Below the pieces are notes generated by a model that searched no databases, was not told the DNA's origin, and saw only the letters and a program-made list of their open reading frames with translations. The position numbers were made by a program, and so were the translations under genes. Shown piece by piece: positions 34,683 to 42,388 of a DNA stretch of 64,000 bases. Within the stretch, counting starts at the first letter, position 1. Each line of letters starts with the position of its first letter. This DNA comes from Streptomyces xanthochromogenes (GTDB lineage: Bacteria > Actinomycetota > Actinomycetes > Streptomycetales > Streptomycetaceae), in NCBI RefSeq assembly GCF_014650455.1, contig NZ_BMUZ01000017.1, positions 1 to 64,000 of the forward strand, written 5' to 3'.

Positions 34683-35530
34683 TTTACTGCTCCGAGGGAC
34701 AGGCCCTGGACGAGCTTGTCCTGGGCGGCGAAGCCGGCGACGAGAACCGGCAGGGAGACGCAGACGGCGGCCGCGCACACCTTGGCCAGGAACAGGCCCT
34801 GGCTGGTGACGAAGCCGGTGAGGAACACGGGTGCGGTACCGGCCACGACACCGGTCAGCACCCGGGCGAACAGAAGCTCGTTCCAGCTGAAGATGAAGGA
34901 GATCAGAGCCGTCGCGGCGATGCCGGGAGCGGCCACGGGAGCCACGATCCGCACCAGGACGGTGAGCAGTCCGGCCCCGTCGATGGAAGCGGCTTCCAGG
35001 ATCTCGACCGGGACCTCGGCCAGGAAGGAGCGCATCATCCACACCGCGATCGGGAGGTTCATCGAGGTGTAGAGGATGACCAGGAGCCAGACGCTGTCGA
35101 GCATTCCGGCGTTCTTGGCGATCAGGTAGACGGGCAGCAGGCCCGCGACGGCGGGGAGCATCTTCGTCGAGAGGAAGAAGAACAGGACGTCGGTCCATTT
35201 GCGGACCGGTTTGATGGACAGGGCGTAGGCGGCGGGTATGGCCAGTGCGAGCACGAGCAGGGTCGACGTGACGCTGGCGGTGAGGGAGTTGACGAGCGGC
35301 GGCCACGGGCTGACGCCGGTGCTCGCGCCGAAGAACTCGCGATAGCCCTGGAGGGTGAGTGCGGCACCGACGCTGGGCGGGTTCGTCGCCGCGTCGGCCT
35401 CCCCGTGGAACGAGGTGAGCACCATCCAGGCGAACGGCAGGAAGAAGAACAGGCCGCAGAACCAGGCGAGGAATCCCCAGATGCCGCGGCACAGGAGCCC
35501 GGTCGCGGCGCGTCCCTCTTGAGCGGTCAC
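34679..35530 (-). CDS. ABC sugar/polyol permease (MalG-type)
   Basis: 283 residues with six membrane helices. The cytoplasmic EAA loop reads EILEAASIDGAGLLTVLVRI..P, the contact site for the ATPase. GTG at 35530 overlaps the stop of the other permease. It is the second membrane subunit of a CUT1-type carbohydrate importer. No ATPase gene is in the operon, as expected in Streptomyces where a shared MsiK-type ATPase serves many importers. Confidence 0.92.
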   Translation of the reverse strand: MTAQEGRAATGLLCRGIWGFLAWFCGLFFFLPFAWMVLTSFHGEADAATNPPSVGAALTLQGYREFFGASTGVSPWPPLVNSLTASVTSTLLVLALAIPAAYALSIKPVRKWTDVLFFFLSTKMLPAVAGLLPVYLIAKNAGMLDSVWLLVILYTSMNLPIAVWMMRSFLAEVPVEILEAASIDGAGLLTVLVRIVAPVAAPGIAATALISFIFSWNELLFARVLTGVVAGTAPVFLTGFVTSQGLFLAKVCAAAVCVSLPVLVAGFAAQDKLVQGLSLGAVK

Positions 35531-36486
35531 AGCGCCCCCTCCTTGAACAGCGACGAGACGGTGCGCAGCGCAAAGGTGGCGATGACCATGGTGCAGGCGA
35601 CGACGATGACGCCTTCGGCCGAGGCCTGGCCGTAATCGTGCGCCTGGTAGAAGGTCTCGTAGACGGTGTACGGCAGGTTGGCGGTGCCGAGGCCGCCGGA
35701 GGTCAGGGTGAAGACCGCGTCGAAGTTCTGAACGACGTAGATGCTGCCCAGCAGAGCGGCGAGCTCCAGGTAACAGCGCAAGTGGGGAAAGGTGAGCTGC
35801 CGGAAGACCTGCCAGGTGCTCGCCCCGTCCACTCGGGCCGCCTCGACGATGTCCGGCGACCGGCTCTGCAGCCCGGCCAGCAGGATCAACATCATGAACG
35901 GGGTCCACTGCCAGATCAGTGACGCTTCGACGGCGATGAGCGGGATGGCCGACAGCCAGTCGGGCTGAGGAGCGCTGTCGCTGCCGAACAGCTGCCACAG
36001 CCAGGTCAGGGTGCCGTTGACGAACCCGTACGAGGCGTTGTAGAGGGCGTGTTTCCACAGCAGCGCGGAGGCGACCGGCACGACGAGGAAGGGAGCGATG
36101 AGGAGCGTGCGCACGATGCCCCGACCGGGGAACTTCCGGTCGAGGAGGAGGGCGAGCCCGAGTCCGAGGAGCAGACTCACCAGTACCACGGCGGCGGTCA
36201 GGACGACCGTGGTGACCAGCGAGGAGCGGAGACCCGGATCGGTCACCGCCGCTTTGTAATTGGCGAAGCCACCGAAGCCTCGGTCGTCGGGGGCGAGCGC
36301 GTTCCACCGCATGAAGGAGATCACCAGGGTGCCCACGAACGGCAGTTGGGTCACCACGACGAGGAAGACGAGCGCCGGAAGCAAGGGGGCGCGGCGCGAC
36401 CAGGACCCACGCGGCCGGCCGGCCCGTCGTCGTGATGCTCCGGATCGTGCGCCCCGCTCCACCCGGGCCATGGCCTGCACGCCCAC
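35527..36486 (-). CDS. ABC sugar/polyol permease (MalF-type)
   Basis: 319 residues from a GTG at 36486, one base after the binding-protein stop; GGGGCAG gives a ribosome site. In-frame GTG (36480) and ATG (36471) codons follow closely. Six helices with the EAA loop DIVEAARVDGASTWQVFRQL..P. The first 35 residues are Arg-rich and cytoplasmic. It pairs with the MalG-type permease. Confidence 0.92.
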   Translation of the reverse strand: MGVQAMARVERGARSGASRRRAGRPRGSWSRRAPLLPALVFLVVVTQLPFVGTLVISFMRWNALAPDDRGFGGFANYKAAVTDPGLRSSLVTTVVLTAAVVLVSLLLGLGLALLLDRKFPGRGIVRTLLIAPFLVVPVASALLWKHALYNASYGFVNGTLTWLWQLFGSDSAPQPDWLSAIPLIAVEASLIWQWTPFMMLILLAGLQSRSPDIVEAARVDGASTWQVFRQLTFPHLRCYLELAALLGSIYVVQNFDAVFTLTSGGLGTANLPYTVYETFYQAHDYGQASAEGVIVVACTMVIATFALRTVSSLFKEGAL

Positions 36487-36487
36487 G

Positions 36488-37849
36488 TCACTGCCCCCGG
36501 TGCTTGTCGGCGACCGCTTCGGCGCGTGCCTGGCCCGCCTTGAGGGCATCGGCGACACCGACCCTTCCGGCGATCGCGGCACTGATCTGCTGGGAGACCT
36601 GGGTGCCGAGGTCGGTGAACTCCGGGATGCCGACGAACTGGATGCCGGGTGCGGGCCTGGGCTGGACTCCTGGGTTGAGGGGGTCCACGGAGGTGAGGGC
36701 GTTCTTCGTGGCGGCGGCGAACGCGGTGGCGGCGGCGACGTACTTCTTGTTCGCGTAGGTCGAGGTGCGTTTGCCGGCTGGGATCCGGGACCATCCGAGC
36801 CGCTCTCCGACCAACTGCTCGTAATCCTTGCCGGACGCCCAGGAGATGAACTTCCAGGCGTCGTCCTGCTTCTTGCTCGCCTTCTGTACGCCCCAGGCCC
36901 AGGTGTAGAGCCATCCCGAACTCTTGGTCCGCTCGACCGGGGCGGGTACGTACCCCACCTTGCCCGCCACGGGTGATCCGCTCGCCTCCAGGGCCCCGGC
37001 CGCCGAGGTGGCGTCGTACCACATGGCGACCTTGCCCTGGGTCATGTCGTTCAGACACTCGGTGAACCCGGCCTGCGACGCCCCCGCTTCACCGTGCGCA
37101 CGCACCAGGTTCACGTAGAAGGTGACGGCCTTGGTGAACTCGGGGCTGTCGACCTGGGCGTGCCAGTCCTTGTCGAACCACGTGCCGCCCATGGTGTTGA
37201 CGACGGTGGTGACCGGTGCCATCACCTCGCCCCAGCCGGGCTGCCCGCGCAGACAGATGCCTTTCATCCCGGGCTGGGCACCGTCGGCCCTGGCCGCGAG
37301 GTCGGCGACCTGCGCCCAGGTCGGGTGGTCGGGCATCGTCAGTTTCTTCGCCGCGAAGACGTCCTTGCGGTACATGAGGAACGAGGACTCGCCGTAGAAG
37401 GGCTCGGCGTAGATCTGGCCCGATGCGGTCAGGGATTCCCGGATGGAAGGCAGGATGTCGCCCTGGTCGAAGGAGCTGTCGGCCTTCGCCCGGTCGGAGA
37501 GCGGGGCGAGCCAGCCGTTCTTGGCGTACATGGGTGTCTCGTAGTTGCTGATGGTGGCGATGTCGTACTGACCGGCCTGGCTCGCGAAGTCCTGACTGAT
37601 CTTGTCGCGTACGTCGTTCTCGGGCAGGACCGTGAAGTTGACGGTGATTCCGGTGGACTTGGTGAAGTGGTCGACGGTGAGCTTCTGGAGGTCCGCCATC
37701 TGTGGGTTGTTGACCATCAGGACGTTGATGGAGTGGGTGCCGGAGCCCCCGCCCGCCCCGCCGGCGCCCGCGCACGCGGCCAGCAGCGCGCAGCAGAGGG
37801 CCGCGGTCGCGGCATGGGCGGTGTGCCTGCTTGTCCTCACGTGGATCAT
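36488..37849 (-). CDS. Extracellular solute-binding lipoprotein, polyol type
   Basis: 453 residues. Lipoprotein signal: basic start, hydrophobic stretch and lipobox LLAAC. The rest is a cluster-B carbohydrate-binding protein (INVLMVNNPQMADLQKLT, QYDIATISNYETPMYAKNGW, DGAQPGMKGICLRGQPGWGE). The NPQM and RGQPG segments are seen in sorbitol/mannitol-binding SmoE-type proteins. GGAAGG precedes the ATG. Starts the transport part of the DeoR-controlled operon. Confidence 0.9.
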   Translation of the reverse strand: MIHVRTSRHTAHAATAALCCALLAACAGAGGAGGGSGTHSINVLMVNNPQMADLQKLTVDHFTKSTGITVNFTVLPENDVRDKISQDFASQAGQYDIATISNYETPMYAKNGWLAPLSDRAKADSSFDQGDILPSIRESLTASGQIYAEPFYGESSFLMYRKDVFAAKKLTMPDHPTWAQVADLAARADGAQPGMKGICLRGQPGWGEVMAPVTTVVNTMGGTWFDKDWHAQVDSPEFTKAVTFYVNLVRAHGEAGASQAGFTECLNDMTQGKVAMWYDATSAAGALEASGSPVAGKVGYVPAPVERTKSSGWLYTWAWGVQKASKKQDDAWKFISWASGKDYEQLVGERLGWSRIPAGKRTSTYANKKYVAAATAFAAATKNALTSVDPLNPGVQPRPAPGIQFVGIPEFTDLGTQVSQQISAAIAGRVGVADALKAGQARAEAVADKHRGQ

Positions 37850-37930
37850 TCCTTCCCTCGTGCCAAGGGCATGCCGAGGACAGCCCGGGCGCCTTCTGGC
37901 TCCGCTGTACGTGGAACGTCGCGCTCCGGG

Positions 37931-38692
37931 TCAGACCCGGATGACTTGCGGGCCGAGCATGGAGTAGCGGTGGGCCTCGGCGGTGGACAGACCGGTGTCG
38001 GTGACGATCGTTTCGAAGTCGGAGATCTCGGCGAACCGGCAGAAGCTGCTGGCGCCGAACTTGCCGTGGTGCCCCATGAAGACGCGTCGCCGGGAGACGC
38101 CCAGGGCCTTCGCCTTGACGTCGGCCACGGCCGGGTCGGGTGTGGTCAGTCCGAACTCGCGCGAGATGCCGTTGGATCCGAGGTACGCGAGGTCGATGAC
38201 GAAGCCAGACAGCATCGAGCAGGCCCAGGCGCCAACGGTGGCGAGGGTTCGGGCGCGGACCCGTCCTCCGAGCAGCAACACGGTGGTGTGCGCAGACTCG
38301 GTGACGGCGGCCGCCGTGGACAGCGAGGCGGTGATCACGGTCAACGGGCGGTCGGTGGGCAGGAGGGAGGCGAGGAGCTGGGGCGTGTAGCCCTCGTCCA
38401 CGAACACCGTTTCCGCGCCGGCGAGCAACTTCACCGCCTCGGCTGCGATGCGTCGCTTGTCCTCGACGTGCAGGGTCACCCGCTGGGCGAGGTTGGTCTC
38501 GAATCCCGCGCTCTCCACCGGATAGGCGCCGCCGTGTGTACGCCGCACCAGGCCCCGGCGTTCCAGTTCGCTGAGGTCCCGCCGGATGGTCTCGGGTGCC
38601 ACCCCGAAGTCCGCCGCCACCACCGCGACCTCCACCCGGCCGTCCTGGCGTGCCAGGGTCAGCAGTCTGTGGTGCCGCTCCTGTGAACGCAT
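37931..38692 (-). CDS. DeoR family transcriptional repressor
   Basis: 253 residues, ATG at 38692 after GAAGGGAAGG (18 codons downstream of the longest frame). N-terminal winged HTH (FGVAPETIRRDLSELERRGL) and a sugar-phosphate sensing DeoR domain (VFVDEGYTP, SNGISREFGLTTPDPAVADVK). In this family a phosphorylated sugar releases repression. It is the first gene of the polyol operon, 81 bp upstream of the binding-protein gene. Because the kinase in the operon makes a sugar phosphate, that product is the natural inducer. Confidence 0.92.
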   Translation of the reverse strand: MRSQERHHRLLTLARQDGRVEVAVVAADFGVAPETIRRDLSELERRGLVRRTHGGAYPVESAGFETNLAQRVTLHVEDKRRIAAEAVKLLAGAETVFVDEGYTPQLLASLLPTDRPLTVITASLSTAAAVTESAHTTVLLLGGRVRARTLATVGAWACSMLSGFVIDLAYLGSNGISREFGLTTPDPAVADVKAKALGVSRRRVFMGHHGKFGASSFCRFAEISDFETIVTDTGLSTAEAHRYSMLGPQVIRV

Positions 38693-38715
38693 CCCAACTA
38701 CCTTCCCTTCACGGC

Positions 38716-38761
38716 CCGTTCGGGCAGCCGACGCCCGAATGGACACCCGCCAAGATTTATA
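38716..38761 (-). promoter_or_regulatory. Promoter -10 and operator-like inverted repeat of the polyol operon
   Basis: On the minus strand TATAAA (38761-38756) is a good -10 element, with a start expected near 38749. Directly downstream lies an inverted repeat: GCCCGAATGG (38733-38742) faces CCGTTCGGGC (38716-38725), 9 of 10 bases match, 7-bp spacer. A repressor bound there would block the operon; the DeoR gene begins 23 bp further on, which suggests autorepression. No clear -35 was found. Confidence 0.55.
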
Positions 38762-39317
38762 CCGCCGCAGCGGTCGGGGAGACCGGCCCGTTCCAGGCCC
38801 CGGCTCGCCCGGATCTGCCCGTTTACCCGGCGGTCCAATCGCAGGTCACACGCCCCGAGTTGCTGCTCGGAGTCCGCGCGAATGCCCGTCGACGTCGGAT
38901 CGGCTGCCCAACCGGACGGCTCGGAGGCGGCTGCAGCACCCCATGAGGGCCGGCGCATCAGGCGAACTCGGCTGCCCTACGGGAAGGGACTCCCCCGGCA
39001 GGTCCGCACCGCGTCCGCCGATCCCAGCCACTCACCACACCCGGCGCCCTCGCCGTGGCGGGGCGCTCGTGGCCCCGTTCGAGCATCGCCTAGAGGCAAC
39101 CGAGCCCGAGACGGCCCTGCGCGATGCCCGTTCGGGCACCGCACTGGGCCGAGGCAACCAGCGGGCAGGCCGGGTGCCCGTCGCCCACCAGGAAACGGTG
39201 ACCCCGATCCCTCCGGCTGTGCCGTCGGCGCCTTCACCGCGCAGGTTCACCGGGTTGCCGGGGCGGTGACGGAATGCCTCGGTCACCCCTTCTGCCCTTC
39301 TGCTCTACGGTGGAGAC
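38762..39317. other. Gap without recognisable gene
   Basis: Several overlapping Arg/Pro-rich frames on both strands, none with a credible start site or a protein-like composition. GGTGGAGAC at 39309 is the ribosome site for the VOC gene. Nothing else noticed. Confidence 0.5.
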
Positions 39318-39653
39318 ATGGAGCTTTCGGCGAAGATGATCACGATTGACTGCGCGGAGCCCCGGGAGCTCGCCGACTGGTGGGCGGGGGCGCTGGGAGT
39401 CGAAGTCGCCCAGGACTTCGGCGAGTTCGTCGTCCTCGCGGCCCAGCCACTCGTCCTGGGGTTCCAGCGGGTGCCCGAGGAGAAGGTGGGCAAGAACCGC
39501 ATCCATGTCGACTTCACCTCTCCGGACCGCAAGGGCGACGTGGATCGGCTGGTGAAGATGGGGGCGACGATCGTCGGCGAGCACACTGCGCCCGGCCTTG
39601 CGTGGACCACCCTGCAAGACCCTGCCGGAAACGAGTTCTGCGTCTCCGGCTGA
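39318..39653 (+). CDS. VOC family (glyoxalase-like) protein
   Basis: 111 residues: two beta-alpha-beta-beta-beta modules (ITIDCAEPRELADWWAGALG ... RIHVDFTSPD ... TTLQDPAGNEFCV). The vicinal-oxygen-chelate fold supports glyoxalase, dioxygenase and antibiotic-binding activities. The short single-domain form is common in Streptomyces with no known substrate. GGAG precedes the ATG; monocistronic. Confidence 0.9.
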   Translation: MELSAKMITIDCAEPRELADWWAGALGVEVAQDFGEFVVLAAQPLVLGFQRVPEEKVGKNRIHVDFTSPDRKGDVDRLVKMGATIVGEHTAPGLAWTTLQDPAGNEFCVSG

Positions 39654-39883
39654 CGCGTGGCCTGTTGATCGGCTTGATAGGCGGCCGTGGCCCCGCGGCG
39701 CGCGTGCTCCGCGCAGCTGAGGTCACTGGCTCGGGGCGGTACCACCACCAGAGGCTTCGGCACCGGATTCAACGGCGCGCCCGGGGGCACCCTGAGATCC
39801 ATGACGACCGGGGGCCATTGCCTGCAACTACCTTGTGCAGGGGCACGATTCGGTGACCGGTCATCCGGCTTTAGGAGACCTCG

Positions 39884-40015
39884 GTGACACTCTTTGGGAC
39901 CCTCGCCACTGACCGGCCGGACGGCCCCTCTTGGTCGCCCTACCTCGCGATAGGACTCTTCACCGTGGCAGCCGTTGTGGCCGGCCTGCTGTACACCAGA
40001 AGTCGACGGAAGTGA
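39884..40015 (+). CDS. Short membrane peptide
   Basis: 43 residues from a GTG at 39884, with AGGAG at 7 nt. A single hydrophobic segment (YLAIGLFTVAAVVAGLLY) ends in the basic TRSRRK. Small single-pass proteins of this shape are often missed in annotation. It precedes another small membrane protein by 63 bp. Function unknown. Confidence 0.5.
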   Translation: MTLFGTLATDRPDGPSWSPYLAIGLFTVAAVVAGLLYTRSRRK

Positions 40016-40078
40016 TGCGCCCCGCGGGGCGGCGTCACCGAGCGTCCCACGGGGCTTCCCACACTCGAAAGGCGTGAC

Positions 40079-40276
40079 GTGCACATACTTGTCGGGCTGG
40101 TCATCGCGGTGCTCGGCGCAACGACGGCCGTCTTCGGCCCGAAGTTCGCGAAGGACGTCGGAACGCGCCGAGCGCGCCTGTTCGACGACTCCAACACCGT
40201 TGCCTTCCGGCTGATCGGATCGGTCGTCGCCATACTGGGAGTCCTTTACGCGGCCGGGGTGGTCGGTAGGGGGTAG
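40079..40276 (+). CDS. Small membrane protein
   Basis: 65 residues, GTG at 40079 after AAAGG. Two hydrophobic segments (HILVGLVIAVLGATTAVFG and FRLIGSVVAILGVLYAAGV) flank a basic loop (KFAKDVGTRRARLFDD). Probably co-transcribed with the 43-residue peptide upstream. Function unknown. Confidence 0.65.
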   Translation: MHILVGLVIAVLGATTAVFGPKFAKDVGTRRARLFDDSNTVAFRLIGSVVAILGVLYAAGVVGRG

Positions 40277-40289
40277 CTTCCCGGCGGAT

Positions 40290-40515
40290 GTGCCGACGCG
40301 TGCACCAGGGTCCGCCGGCCCGTCCCGGGCAGGGCATCCGCACTGTCCCGTCTCCGCAACGCGTTGCTCCTCGCCGCCGGAGAGGACGCGGGGGCGGTGG
40401 TCCGGCCGACTGTCGAGGCCGACCCGGTCGAGGGCTTCGCGGGCCGCGTCCCTGCGACACTCCGTCGGCGCGCCGCTGTAGGGGTGCGAGCGAGATACGC
40501 GCCACGGGGGCAACA
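40290..40515 (-). pseudogene. Remnant of an ABC-transporter ATPase
   Basis: The minus strand gives AAREALDRVGLDSRPDHRP followed by RVLSGGEEQRVA (about 40355-40450), the helical-domain and signature (LSGGEQQRVA) segment of an exporter-type ABC ATPase. Walker A is absent upstream and Walker B is unreadable downstream, where the frame is disturbed. A decayed fragment; no partner permease remains. Confidence 0.5.
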
Positions 40516-40567
40516 GGATGACTCGACGGCTTGAGCGCCGGGCCCGTCCCGTAGTTCGGAGGGAACC

Positions 40568-40642
40568 CGTGCTGTTCTGCCGGTGGCAGAACACCGGCCG
40601 GACCGGGCCGTGCTGTTCTGCCGGTGGCAGAACACCGGCCGG
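40568..40642. repeat. Tandem 41-bp repeat, each copy holding an inverted repeat
   Basis: The block CGTGCTGTTCTGCCGGTGGC starts at 40568 and again at 40609. Each copy contains GTTCTGCC-GGT-GGCAGAAC, a perfect 8-bp inverted repeat (40574-40592 and 40615-40633). It lies 33-107 bp upstream of the hydrolase gene. Two operator sites about four helical turns apart is the natural reading; no regulator gene is adjacent. Confidence 0.65.
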
Positions 40643-40674
40643 GCCGGGCTCGACGATCACTACAGTCCAGAGCC

Positions 40675-41412
40675 ATGACGAGGATGACGACGCGCACCAT
40701 CGAGTATTCGGCCGACGGCCTGACGATGACCGGGCACCTCGCGCTCCCGGCCGGTGTCGACCGCAGGCCCGCGGTGCTGGTCGGACCCGAGGGCATGGGG
40801 CTCAGCGACGTCGAGCGCCGCCGGGCCGATGCCCTCGCCGAGCTGGGATATGTGGCGCTGGCTTTCGACCTGCACGGCGGGCGCTATCTGGGCGACCCCG
40901 AGGAGATGCTGGCCCGTTGCATGCCGCTGCTCGCTGATCCCGACCGCATGCGCGGGATCGGCCATGCGGCGCTCGACGTATTGCGCAGCGAGCCCCGGAC
41001 CGACCCCGACCGGATCGCCGCCATCGGCTACGGCACCGGGGGTGCCATCGGTCTGGAACTCGGGCGCAACGGCGTCGACCTGCGCGCGATCGGCACGGTC
41101 AACGCGACCACCACGGGCCGACCGGGCGAGGCGGCGCGCATTCGCTGCCCGGTGTGGGCCGGGGTCGGGTCGGAAGACCCGATCATGCCACCCGCGCAAC
41201 GCGACGCGTTCGCCGCCGAGATGCAGGCCGCGGGCGTCGACTGGCGCCTCACGGTCTACGGCGGAGCCCTGCACGCCTTCCACCACCCGCCGGTCGACCA
41301 CCCCGTGGTGCCCGGCGTCGGCTACCACCCACAGCACGCGCAGCGCGCGTGGCACGATGTCGTCGGCCTGCTCGCCGAGTGCATGCCCGTGGTTGAGCAC
41401 CTGGGGGCGTGA
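40675..41412 (+). CDS. Dienelactone-hydrolase-like protein lacking the usual nucleophile
   Basis: 245 residues. Alpha/beta hydrolase fold with VLVGPEGMGL (oxyanion region), GSEDPIMP (Asp) and LHAFHHP (His). At the nucleophile elbow the family has GYCFGG or GxSxG, but this protein reads IGYGTGGAIGLELGR, with Gly in the nucleophile position. Unless another residue serves, it is not a classical hydrolase. Start chosen at the first ATG after the repeats; an ATG at 40684 is also possible. Confidence 0.78.
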   Translation: MTRMTTRTIEYSADGLTMTGHLALPAGVDRRPAVLVGPEGMGLSDVERRRADALAELGYVALAFDLHGGRYLGDPEEMLARCMPLLADPDRMRGIGHAALDVLRSEPRTDPDRIAAIGYGTGGAIGLELGRNGVDLRAIGTVNATTTGRPGEAARIRCPVWAGVGSEDPIMPPAQRDAFAAEMQAAGVDWRLTVYGGALHAFHHPPVDHPVVPGVGYHPQHAQRAWHDVVGLLAECMPVVEHLGA

Positions 41413-41542
41413 CCCGGGCAGGAACATCCCGCTCAAGCTCACCGGCCCAGGCTCGGCAGCCTTCGCCCGCGCCTTCGGGCGACCGTGCTTCGGCTGCCCC
41501 ACTGCGTGCCCGCTGCCTTCGGACCGCCGTGTCCGGCCGGGC

Positions 41543-42388
41543 CTACGCCAGGTAGTACGGCCGGTTGTGCGCGGCCACCGGGGGTGACTGGTAGGTCCAG
41601 GCGCCGGCGGCCGCGGTGTCGCCGACCAGGCGGGCCAGGTCCCGGCCGACGTCGGCGGCGGGGTCGTGGACGGTCAGGCGGGTGCGGTCGGCGGCCGGCC
41701 GGGACAGGTCGTACCAGTGGTAGGGCTGGTAGAGGTTCATCGGTCCGGCCAGCGCCCGGCCCTCGGAGTCGGTTCCGTAGCCGGTGACGGGAGTGTTGTT
41801 GGCGGGGACGGCGGCGAGCCCGCCGAGGTCGGCGGAGAAGCTGAACAGGGTGTCCTCGTGGCGGTCGACGGAACCGCCGGGGGTGATGTCGGCCGACTTG
41901 GTGTGCACCGTCCAACTGTGCTTGTCCGCCTGCCCGTTGAGGGACGGCAACTCGACCTCGAACCAGCCCGGATACTTGGGTTCCGCGTACAGGGCGCGGC
42001 CCGCGTCGATGGCCAGCGGGTTGTCGCACAGGACGTGGATGCGGGCGATGCCGAGCAGCCGGGTCTGGTCGAAGCCCTGGGCGTACTGCTCGTACGTCAC
42101 CTCGGGCACCCGGTCCGCGGCCGCCGTGGGGAAGGCGACGATGTTCACCTCGACCTCTTCGGTGATGCCGCCGCCGAAGGGGTACTGGGCGAAGTAGAGC
42201 TGGTAGTTGACGGACACCAGGGCGCGGTCCGCGAACTCCGCGGCGCTCAGGGCCGGGTGGTGTTTGGCCAGCAGATCGCGGACCGGGTCCGGGTCGACCA
42301 GGAAGTCCAGACCGATCTGGTGCAACGCCCCGTAGTGGAACGGCAGTTGATACTGATCGGGGACCGGAGGGAGGGGCTGCGGGCTCAT
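41543..42388 (-). CDS. Protein of unknown function, third gene of the GMC dehydrogenase operon
   Basis: 281 residues, ATG overlapping the GMC gene stop (ATGA). No signal peptide. Segments such as ALVSVNYQLYFAQYPFGG, GIARIHVLCDNPLAIDAGRALY and AEPKYPGWFEVELP loosely recall acetoacetate-decarboxylase-like folds, in which a substrate pocket is built from such strands; this is only a hint. Conserved aromatic and Tyr/Trp-rich regions suggest an enzyme. Coupling implies it works with the dehydrogenase subunits. Confidence 0.7.
   Translation of the reverse strand: MSPQPLPPVPDQYQLPFHYGALHQIGLDFLVDPDPVRDLLAKHHPALSAAEFADRALVSVNYQLYFAQYPFGGGITEEVEVNIVAFPTAAADRVPEVTYEQYAQGFDQTRLLGIARIHVLCDNPLAIDAGRALYAEPKYPGWFEVELPSLNGQADKHSWTVHTKSADITPGGSVDRHEDTLFSFSADLGGLAAVPANNTPVTGYGTDSEGRALAGPMNLYQPYHWYDLSRPAADRTRLTVHDPAADVGRDLARLVGDTAAAGAWTYQSPPVAAHNRPYYLA

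Noticed and set aside
37094..38686. 530-codon plus-strand frame opposite the binding-protein and DeoR genes
   Set aside because: Low-complexity shadow of two clear genes.
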